A DNA stretch of 10,097 nucleotides, taken from contig CAKTKM010000048.1 in NCBI GenBank assembly GCA_934569425.1, positions 1 through 10,097 on the forward strand. The letters run 5' to 3'. Below are positions 1-5,478 of this stretch, piece after piece. The notes beneath the pieces were generated by a model. That model worked only from the letters and a program-made list of their open reading frames with translations, ran no database searches and was not told the DNA's origin. The stretch is from an uncultured Oscillospiraceae bacterium (GTDB lineage: Bacteria > Bacillota > Clostridia > Oscillospirales > Oscillospiraceae). Position 1 is the stretch's first letter; each line of letters opens with the position of its first letter. The position numbers were made by a program, and so were the translations under genes.

Positions 1-412
1 TGACCTTCTTGGCGCCCACCAGCTTGAACAGCAGCGCCAGCACCAGATACAGCAGGCCGGCCACCACGATACCGCCCAGCGCGTAGGGCAGCTTTTCCTC
101 GCCGGTCATGTCGGCGAACTTGCCCACGTTCAGGTTGGCCACCGCCTCGAAGCCGCCCAGGAAGGCGAAGGAGGAACCGAGGAAGGCGGGAACCTTCAGC
201 TTGGTACACAGGTGGAACAGCAGCGTGCCTAAGCCAGCGAACAGCAGCGTGGTCTGGATGGACAGGGGCAGGCCGTATTTGCTGACCAGAATGGGGACCA
301 GCACGGTGGCGCCGAACATGGCGAACAGGTGCTGCAGACCCAGCAGCAGCATACGGGGGACGCCCAGCTCTCTCGCGTCGTAGATGGCCACATGGCCCAG
401 TTCTTTCTTCAT
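1..412 (-). CDS. uraA: Uracil permease, NCS2 (UraA-like) family, N-terminal part
   Basis: The first 137 codons of a nucleobase:cation symporter-2 family transporter are visible; the C-terminal part lies beyond base 1. The family imports uracil or xanthine across the cytoplasmic membrane with protons. The stretch LLLGLQHLFAMFGATVLVPI (about residues 21-40) is the TM1 signature of the family. KVPAFLGSSFAF further on closely matches the E. coli UraA segment KIPAYLGSSFAF, which favours uracil over xanthine or urate. Hydrophobic helices at about 19-41, 53-70, 77-93 and 114-133 fit the usual multi-pass fold. The ATG at 412 is preceded by AGAGG about 9 bases upstream. I see no convincing promoter in the 70 bases between this gene and the terminator at 486-514, so expression probably depends on read-through from the promoter at 620-648. 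Family call is firm; uracil specificity is inferred. Confidence 0.9.
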   Translation of the reverse strand, partial: MKKELGHVAIYDARELGVPRMLLLGLQHLFAMFGATVLVPILVSKYGLPLSIQTTLLFAGLGTLLFHLCTKLKVPAFLGSSFAFLGGFEAVANLNVGKFADMTGEEKLPYALGGIVVAGLLYLVLALLFKLVGAKKV

Positions 413-485
413 GGCGTGATTCCTCTCTTTCATGTTGTCTTGTATGTGATGTTACTTACCAAACTCTGTCAGCGGCTTTTGGCCG

Positions 486-514
486 AAAAAAAAGACCGAT
501 GAAAAACATCGGTC
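486..514 (-). terminator. Intrinsic terminator/attenuator between leader ORF and uracil permease
   Basis: Read on the minus strand, GACCGATG and CATCGGTC form a perfect 8-bp stem with a five-T loop, followed at once by eight T residues. The stem begins at the second base of the leader ORF's TGA stop codon. This is a complete rho-independent terminator, placed where it would block transcription into the permease gene unless it is relieved. I found no alternative pairing partner (antiterminator) for its 5' arm. Confidence 0.85.
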
Positions 515-587
515 AGGCAACGATAGCAACAATAGAAACAAAAACAGCGGGAACGGCTTTGCACTTGCTTTTGCGGATGGTGGTCAT
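513..587 (-). CDS. 24-residue leader peptide upstream of uracil permease
   Basis: A short ORF of 24 codons plus TGA, too short for normal gene finding. ATG at 587 has a strong ribosome binding site (AAAGGGGG, about 8 bases upstream) and follows a near-consensus promoter. The peptide has a basic start (MTTIRKSKCK) and a hydrophobic end (SIVAIVA). From codon 12 to codon 23, 20 of 36 bases are T, with five GTT codons and a run of five T; that stands out in a GC-rich genome. The stop codon overlaps the terminator stem. This layout of U-rich leader, stop codon at the hairpin base, then a pyrimidine gene matches the logic of the enterobacterial pyrBI leader (pyrL), where low UTP slows polymerase so that the translating ribosome prevents the hairpin. 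The regulatory role is inferred. The alternative is a small membrane-active peptide gene with its own terminator. Confidence 0.65.
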   Translation of the reverse strand: MTTIRKSKCKAVPAVFVSIVAIVA

Positions 588-619
588 GGCGCGTTCCCCC
601 TTTCAAAATTTTCTTGCTT

Positions 620-648
620 ATTATAGCGGCACGGACGACAAATTGCAA
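620..648 (-). promoter_or_regulatory. Sigma-A type promoter for leader ORF and uracil permease
   Basis: On the minus strand, -35 TTGCAA (648-643) and a perfect -10 TATAAT (625-620) are separated by exactly 17 bases. Transcription should begin near 612, giving a short 5' UTR of about 25 bases before the leader ATG. No PyrR-binding loop consensus was recognised in the leader. Confidence 0.8.
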
Positions 649-679
649 GCTTTTTCTCCGCCAAACATATAGAGATTTT

Positions 680-765
680 TCCCCGCCGGATTCGTGGACA
701 TTGCACAAATCCATCAGGGGAGCTTATGGCTTCTATCAGCGCGGCAGGAGAGAATCCGCCGGGGA
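680..765. repeat. 14-bp imperfect inverted repeat with 58-base spacer
   Basis: TCCCCGCCGGATTC at 680-693 is the inverse complement of 752-765 with a single mismatch. The arms flank 58 bases in the gap between the tetR stop codon (798) and the leader promoter (648). No T-run follows either arm on either strand in the right place, so it is not a standard terminator; it could form a long stem in the tetR 3' untranslated RNA. I see no other gene in 649-797. Confidence 0.4.
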
Positions 766-797
766 TCCCTCCGGACGGAATATCCGGGCGGTATTGC

Positions 798-1379
798 TCA
801 GCGGATCTTCAGCACGGCGGAAACGGAGAGATCCAGCACCTTTTCCACCTCGCTCATGATGGCGGGGGTGCCGCTCCGGCGGTGCTGCTGCAGGATCAGG
901 AACAGGGGTCCGAAGAGGACGGCGTTGATATAGGCGATGTTGTCGGTTTTCATCAGGCGGCGGGAGATGGCCTCCCGGTACACCGCCATCAGCGGCGGGG
1001 AGGGCAGGCAGTAGTCCCGCAGGGTCTCTGCCGTGACGAACTCCGGTGCGTTGAGCACCGACAGGAAGAAATGTGCCTCCCGCGGGCGGGACAGCAGGTT
1101 CTTTGCCAGACAGCGCAGGCCGAAGAACAGCTTTTCACCGGTGGTTCGGCCTGTGTCGATGGCCTGCTGCAGCCCCTCCTGCAGCTCCTGCCACACCTGC
1201 GCGTAGATGCGGGAGAGCATGTCGGTCTTGTCTTTGAAGTACACATAGGGGGTGCCGGAGCTGATGCCGGCCCGCCTGGCCAGCTTATCAAAGGACAGGG
1301 CGGCAAGACCCTCCTCCATGGTGATCTGAAGGACGGTTTGTATCACCTTATCCCGTTTTTCCGTGTCGATCGTTCTCAT
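798..1379 (-). CDS. TetR/AcrR family transcriptional regulator
   Basis: A 193-residue protein of normal length for TetR repressors, which bind DNA as dimers through an N-terminal helix-turn-helix and release it when the variable C-terminal domain binds a small ligand. The DNA-binding part runs over residues 1-60, with the turn and recognition helix in FDKLARRAGISSGTPYVYF (about 30-48), the position and pattern expected for the family. The C-terminal helices (about 75-190) are too variable to name a ligand. ATG at 1379 is the only start that keeps helix 1: the next candidates, GTG at codon 12 and ATG at codon 21, would cut into it. No Shine-Dalgarno sequence precedes it, and the predicted transcription start falls on or next to the ATG, so the mRNA may be leaderless. 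It is transcribed alone and points toward the uracil permease leader, with no recognisable terminator between. Targets are unknown beyond probable autoregulation. Confidence 0.88.
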   Translation of the reverse strand: MRTIDTEKRDKVIQTVLQITMEEGLAALSFDKLARRAGISSGTPYVYFKDKTDMLSRIYAQVWQELQEGLQQAIDTGRTTGEKLFFGLRCLAKNLLSRPREAHFFLSVLNAPEFVTAETLRDYCLPSPPLMAVYREAISRRLMKTDNIAYINAVLFGPLFLILQQHRRSGTPAIMSEVEKVLDLSVSAVLKIR

Positions 1380-1386
1380 AGCTTTG

Positions 1387-1415
1387 ATAATAAACGGTTA
1401 TTCACTTATTGTCAA
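1387..1415 (-). promoter_or_regulatory. tetR promoter with overlapping palindrome (putative operator)
   Basis: On the minus strand, -35 TTGACA (1415-1410), a 17-base spacer and -10 TATTAT (1392-1387) form a near-consensus promoter. The -10 box ends only seven bases before the ATG at 1379. A 14-bp imperfect palindrome, AATAAACGGTTATT at 1389-1402 (12 of 14 positions symmetric), overlaps the -10 box and spacer, a typical place for TetR autorepression. Operator identity is inferred. Confidence 0.75.
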
Positions 1416-1429
1416 GATGCGATATAGCC

Positions 1430-1459
1430 AAAAGAAGCGGGGCGACCCCCGCTTCTTTT
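1430..1459 (-). terminator. Intrinsic terminator of the first blaI-blaR1-like operon
   Basis: A perfect 13-bp stem, AAAAGAAGCGGGG (1430-1442) against CCCCGCTTCTTTT (1447-1459), with a CGAC loop. It starts three bases after the stop codon of the gene at 1462-4998, and the T-rich end of the stem supplies the U-tract on the minus strand. The tetR -35 box lies just 15 bases beyond it. Confidence 0.85.
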
Positions 1460-1461
1460 GC

Positions 1462-4400
1462 TCATTTTCCGGTCGCTTCCGCATGCAGCTGGCTCATCTG
1501 CTCCTCCCGGTTCTGCTGGGTCTGCTTGCGCAGCTCCCAGTAGTACTGCTCCGAATCGTAGAAGCAGATGCTGAGGCTCACATTGCGGGGCTTGCCCTGC
1601 ACCACAAGGGTGCTGTAAGACACACGGCAGTAGGCGCCATTGGTGTTCAGATCCCACACGGCGCCGTCCGCCGCGTCCTCGGGGATGGGCAGGGCGGACA
1701 GCTGACGGTACAGCTGGCCGTCATCGGTGAAGCCGCCGTAGAGAATGGCGGCCAGCCGGATGGTCTTTTGCCAGTCCTCCCAGCGGAAGGTCGTGTCCTC
1801 CCCCGCCGCTTCCTGATAGGTTACCTGCAAATAGCGCTTGCCGCCATCATAGAAAGCGCTGACAACGGCGCCCCACGGGTAGAGATCCTCTCCGTCATTG
1901 CGGAGAGTGTAGGCGATCTGTCCCTCGGTGTAGGACTGGGTCTCCTCGTCATTGATCCGCACGGGCAGTCCCACCGCCGTCAGGGCGTCGTTGACCGCAT
2001 CCCCGGAGAGGGGGAAGACCCGGGACGCACTGCCGGAGGCTTCTCCCCGCGGCATGGGGGCAAGCTGCTCCTCCAGCGCCGTCAGCCACGCGCCGCAGTC
2101 TTCATCCGCCGTCTCGGACGGCCACGCCGTCAGGCCGAGGGCGTCCAGCAGAGGCCGGGTTCCGGTGGATTCGTAGTCGTTATACACATAGTAGTAGAAG
2201 GGCGGCAGGTAGATGCGGGGGGAATCGGTGTCCAGCAGCACAGAGACGGTGCTGCCGTCGCCGCGGGTCAGGCGCAGCTGCACCCGCTCCATGGGGGTCT
2301 TGCTGGCGTAGCTGCACTGGGTACCGTTTTGCAGCAGCTCCTGCAGCTGTGCCAGATGGCTCCTGTCGGTGACGGTTTGGAGCGTCTTGCCGTTGTAGAT
2401 CAGCTCCGCCGCCGTCAGGTCAAAGAAGCTCTCCCGTCCCATGCCGGTCTGCCAGCCGGTGAGGGAGGCGATCATGGACAGCAGCTCCCGTACCTCGGCA
2501 TCCGCCTGCACCACGCCGCCGTCTGTCCCGATGCCCCAGACGCCGCCGTTGCCCCGGCGCAGGCTGTACGCGCCGGACTCCTCCGGCGGGAAGTGCAGGT
2601 ATACCTCGGCGCTTTCCGCCGTCCACGAGACCAGCGAACGGCTCCAGCCGCGGGTATCGGCGGGGGTCTCAAAGCCGGGCAGCCTCACGTTTTCCGCCAG
2701 CCGCTGCCGGATGCGCTGTGCCAGCGCGTCGGGGATCTCCATATAGAACCGGGAACCGCCCCGGTCAACGGTCATATAGGGGGCGTCCAGCGCGTCGGCG
2801 CGGTACGACCAGCGGATCCCCTCCGGCTGGGGCAGGATGCCCTCCGCGTCACGGGGAACCTCCCGCTGCTGCTCGTAGGTCAGGCCGCGCCACGCCTGCA
2901 GGTAGGCGTTCTCGTCCTTTTGACAGATCTCCGCCAGCAGGGCGGTATAGCCCCCGGTATTGGCGCCGTCCAGCCCGTCATGGCTCAGCAGCAGGGCGCG
3001 GCACTGATCCACCGTCAGGGTATGGGCGCGGGCGTACTCCCGCAGGAGGGTCAGCAGCGCGTCGGCATCGCTGCCGCTTTGCGCGTAAATGTCCCAGCGG
3101 AAGCCGCCATCGGGGAAGCGGGTAAAGAGGGTATCGCCGTCGGGGATGGCCTCCCTGGAGCGGGCGATGTTCCGCTTCATCTGCCATGCCCAGCCGGACA
3201 GGGCGTTTATGATGTCGTCGCCGGTCATGTCTCCGGCAAGGCCGGCGGGATCTCCGCCTGCATTGACCCACAGCAGCGCGTCCATGCCGCTCTCCATATG
3301 CAGCGTGTCGCCGGTGGAGGCATGCAGGGTGATGGAGGGCGCGGCGCCGGTGGATTCCGCCCTGGCGGGCATCGCCCAGCGGTGGTCGTTGATGAGGGTA
3401 TCCAGGCTCTGAACGCTGCCGGTGTCCTCCACGCCGTTGAGCTCCACCTCCACAGGCAGGCGGAACAGAGGCAGCAGCACCTCGTGGGCGCTGTCGGTAT
3501 CCTTGCCCAGCAGATTCTCGGAGGGAGTGGGGTCGGCGGCGGCGAAGGAGGCACGGACAACGATCATAAAGTCGGCGCTCCGGGGCAGGCGGCGATCCCG
3601 CTCCAGCCGGCGGCAGTCAAACTGCGGCAGGCCACCGCCCAGATCCGCCGCCATGGCCAGCAGGACAATATCATCCCCCGCCGCCACCTGCCGCTGCTGG
3701 CCGTCGCGGTAAGCGGCATAGGCGGTATCCTTGGGCAGCTGCTTCACCTTCTCCGTCAGCTCGGCGTAGCTGCCGTAGACATTGGAGGAGGCACGCAGGG
3801 CAAAATAGGGAACGTACCGCTGTTCCCGTACCGCCTGCTCGATCTGGACGCTCAGCTCGTTGGCATGGCAGCCCACCGTCAGCATCGGGGTGGTCTCGCA
3901 CTGTCCGTCACGCCACACCTCGGCATATACCGCGGCATCCAGCGCCGCGGCGCTGGTGTCCACGGTGAAATCCGCGCGCCAGTCGGACACGATGTTCTCC
4001 TTTTCCTCGAAGGTCAGGGTTCCCCTGGCGCCGCCTACCGGATCGGTAAGGAAGCAGACGGCCACGGCGGCGCAGAGGACGACCGCCGCCAGAACCACCC
4101 AAAAAGCGGGCTTTTTATACCGCAGCACCGACTTGACGCGGCTCTTGACCCCCTCCTCGCCGAAGGCCAGCGGGCAGGCCAGCACCATGCGCCGCCCCTG
4201 ACTGCAATCCAGCAGCGCCAGAGAATAGGCCTTTTTATCCTCGCCGTTCAGTCCCGCGATCACCCACTCATCACAGGCGGTCTCAATATCCCGGCAGAAG
4301 AGCCAGTAGGCCAGCCACACCAGCGGGTTGAACCAGTGGATCGCCAGCAGGACGAAGCCCAGCGGCTTCCAGAGCTGGTCGCCCCGGCGCAGGTGGGCGT

Positions 4401-4998
4401 TCTCATGGGCGATGACATAGGACATCTTCCCCTCGTCCATGCCGCTGGGGAGATAGATACGGGGATGAAGCACCCCCAGCAGGAAGGGGGACGTGACGGC
4501 GTCACACACCCAGATATTGTCCCGCAGGCGCATGGCCTCCCGCACCCGGTACCGCAGACGCAGGGTACTGGCAAGGCCGTACAGCAGCAGCGCGGCGGCC
4601 ACTGTCAGATAGATGGCCACATAGGGCGGCAGGAAGCGGGTGATCTGGCGGGCGGGGACATCCGGCTGCGCCGCTTCCCCATGACCCGCGGACTCCGCGG
4701 CGGGGACAATGGTCTCTACATCCAGCTGGATGGAGGGCTTGTCGCCGCTGTCATGGACGTATTGGAAGTACGCCACCTGTCCCGAGGGCTGCACGGCGGC
4801 GGGCGCCGCCACCTGATAGGCGGACACCGGCGATCGCAGCGTGACGGGACACACGAGACGCACCGCCACCAGCGCCCACAGCAGGCAGGTGATCCAGCGG
4901 GGCGCCCGCTTCAGCGGCAGGCGCAGCACCAGCACCGCCAGGATCAGCCATCCGGCGGAGACGCTCATATTGACCAGCTTCACAAAGATCTCGTTCAT
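1462..4998 (-). CDS. BlaR1-like M56 metallopeptidase sensor with giant C-terminal domain
   Basis: An 1178-residue membrane zinc protease of the BlaR1/MecR1 type (peptidase M56), about twice the usual 585-600 residues. Such proteins detect a signal outside the cell and, through the cytoplasmic protease, lead to removal of the partner BlaI repressor. Membrane helices are at about 10-28, 36-54, 124-147, 214-234 and 298-317. The zinc motif is HENAH (198-202), followed by LRRGD as in the family; acidic residues at 239-244 (ETACDE) can supply the third ligand. The remaining roughly 860 residues (318-1178) should be extracytoplasmic. I do not recognise a known domain there and do not see the SxxK, SxN and KTG motifs of a penicillin-binding sensor, so beta-lactam sensing is not supported. 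ATG at 4998 follows GGAGGG by seven bases and lies two bases after the blaI stop, suggesting coupled translation. The membrane and protease part is clearly paralogous to that at 5479-7413. Confidence 0.88.
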   Translation of the reverse strand: MNEIFVKLVNMSVSAGWLILAVLVLRLPLKRAPRWITCLLWALVAVRLVCPVTLRSPVSAYQVAAPAAVQPSGQVAYFQYVHDSGDKPSIQLDVETIVPAAESAGHGEAAQPDVPARQITRFLPPYVAIYLTVAAALLLYGLASTLRLRYRVREAMRLRDNIWVCDAVTSPFLLGVLHPRIYLPSGMDEGKMSYVIAHENAHLRRGDQLWKPLGFVLLAIHWFNPLVWLAYWLFCRDIETACDEWVIAGLNGEDKKAYSLALLDCSQGRRMVLACPLAFGEEGVKSRVKSVLRYKKPAFWVVLAAVVLCAAVAVCFLTDPVGGARGTLTFEEKENIVSDWRADFTVDTSAAALDAAVYAEVWRDGQCETTPMLTVGCHANELSVQIEQAVREQRYVPYFALRASSNVYGSYAELTEKVKQLPKDTAYAAYRDGQQRQVAAGDDIVLLAMAADLGGGLPQFDCRRLERDRRLPRSADFMIVVRASFAAADPTPSENLLGKDTDSAHEVLLPLFRLPVEVELNGVEDTGSVQSLDTLINDHRWAMPARAESTGAAPSITLHASTGDTLHMESGMDALLWVNAGGDPAGLAGDMTGDDIINALSGWAWQMKRNIARSREAIPDGDTLFTRFPDGGFRWDIYAQSGSDADALLTLLREYARAHTLTVDQCRALLLSHDGLDGANTGGYTALLAEICQKDENAYLQAWRGLTYEQQREVPRDAEGILPQPEGIRWSYRADALDAPYMTVDRGGSRFYMEIPDALAQRIRQRLAENVRLPGFETPADTRGWSRSLVSWTAESAEVYLHFPPEESGAYSLRRGNGGVWGIGTDGGVVQADAEVRELLSMIASLTGWQTGMGRESFFDLTAAELIYNGKTLQTVTDRSHLAQLQELLQNGTQCSYASKTPMERVQLRLTRGDGSTVSVLLDTDSPRIYLPPFYYYVYNDYESTGTRPLLDALGLTAWPSETADEDCGAWLTALEEQLAPMPRGEASGSASRVFPLSGDAVNDALTAVGLPVRINDEETQSYTEGQIAYTLRNDGEDLYPWGAVVSAFYDGGKRYLQVTYQEAAGEDTTFRWEDWQKTIRLAAILYGGFTDDGQLYRQLSALPIPEDAADGAVWDLNTNGAYCRVSYSTLVVQGKPRNVSLSICFYDSEQYYWELRKQTQQNREEQMSQLHAEATGK

Positions 4999-5000
4999 GC

Positions 5001-5360
5001 TCAGCCCTCCGTTTCGTCGATCATGCGGCGAAGCTCCGCCCGTTCCTCCTCCGTCAGCCTGCGCCCCTGCGTAAAGGCCGCGATGAAGGCGGGCAGGGAG
5101 CCGTGGAAGCTGTCCTCCACATAGCGGCGGCTCTGGCGGGCATAGAACTCCTCCCGGGTCATCCGCGCCGTCACCACGCCGCCGTCGTTCTGAAACAGTC
5201 CCTTATCGCACAGGCGGCGCAGCACGGTATGGACGGTGGTGCGCTTCCAGCCCATCTCCGCCTCCCCCAGCTTTACCAGCTGGGAGGACGTGACAGGTGC
5301 GGTACGCCAGATGATGTCGGCAAATTTCGACTCCACCACGCCCAGCTGCAATTCGGTCAT
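5001..5360 (-). CDS. BlaI/MecI-family transcriptional repressor (first cassette)
   Basis: A 119-residue winged-helix repressor of the BlaI/MecI/CopY family, which binds inverted-repeat operators as a dimer and is inactivated by proteolysis when the partner BlaR1 is triggered. The recognition helix lies at about 38-50 (WKRTTVHTVLRRL), followed by the wing (LFQNDGGVVTARMTREEF) and a C-terminal dimerisation part. The segment LPAFIAAFT aligns with the region where S. aureus BlaI is cut (Asn-Phe); here Ala95-Phe96 occupies that place. ATG at 5360 is chosen because GGGAGG lies at the right distance and the protein then begins in the family style (MTELQLGVVESKF). Longer readings of the frame would run through the promoter and operators. 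It is followed two bases later by its blaR1 partner and should repress its own operon through the operators at 5379-5395 and 5405-5421. Confidence 0.93.
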   Translation of the reverse strand: MTELQLGVVESKFADIIWRTAPVTSSQLVKLGEAEMGWKRTTVHTVLRRLCDKGLFQNDGGVVTARMTREEFYARQSRRYVEDSFHGSLPAFIAAFTQGRRLTEEERAELRRMIDETEG

Positions 5361-5378
5361 GGTACTTCCCTCCCATCC

Positions 5379-5395
5379 GACTACACGCTGTAGTC
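5379..5395. promoter_or_regulatory. BlaI operator, proximal site (GACTACA-N3-TGTAGTC)
   Basis: A perfect 7-bp inverted repeat with a three-base centre, GACTACACGCTGTAGTC. It closely resembles the classical bla/mec operator core (ACTACA...TGTAGT). It covers the first part of the predicted transcript, 18 bases upstream of the blaI start codon. Confidence 0.88.
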
Positions 5396-5403
5396 TTTTC
5401 TTT

Positions 5404-5432
5404 AGACTACACGATATAGTCTCTCCTGTCAA
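5404..5432 (-). promoter_or_regulatory. Promoter of the first blaI-blaR1-like operon
   Basis: On the minus strand, consensus -35 TTGACA (5432-5427), a 17-base spacer and a weak -10 TAGTCT (5409-5404). The -10 box is formed by an arm of the operator at 5405-5421, so bound repressor would cover it directly. The start site should fall near 5397. Confidence 0.8.
5405..5421. promoter_or_regulatory. BlaI operator, distal site overlapping the -10 box
   Basis: GACTACACGATATAGTC matches the proximal operator with one arm mismatch (TATAGTC in place of TGTAGTC) and the same 17-bp length. Its centre is 26 bases from that of the proximal site, about two and a half helical turns. Confidence 0.85.
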
Positions 5433-5476
5433 GAGAAAAAAAGAAAAAGAGGTTTCTTTTTCAGAAACCTCTTTTT
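5432..5476 (-). terminator. Intrinsic terminator of the second blaI-blaR1-like operon
   Basis: A perfect 14-bp stem, AAAAAGAGGTTTCT (5444-5457) against AGAAACCTCTTTTT (5463-5476), with a five-base loop. On the minus strand it is followed by CTTTTTTTC. It begins three bases after the stop codon of the gene at 5479-7413, and its T-run abuts the -35 box of the next operon, so the two cassettes are separate transcription units. Confidence 0.88.
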
Positions 5477-5478
5477 CG

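Noticed and set aside
420..485. PyrR-type attenuator or pyrimidine riboswitch ahead of uraA
   Set aside because: No PyrR anti-antiterminator consensus and no alternative pairing partner for the terminator arm were found.
740..797. Terminator for tetR built on a CCGGA/TCCGG hairpin near 770-786
   Set aside because: Only a 5-bp stem and no following T-run on the minus strand.
726..1427. Plus-strand open frame of 233 codons
   Set aside because: Antisense to tetR and across its promoter, with no family features.
1363..5124. A very long open frame on the plus strand (about 1250 codons)
   Set aside because: It lies opposite the BlaR1-like gene, which has clear domains, ribosome binding site and coupled partner. 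The plus-strand protein is low-complexity (rich in G, Q, H, R) with no motif; long antisense frames are expected in GC-rich DNA.
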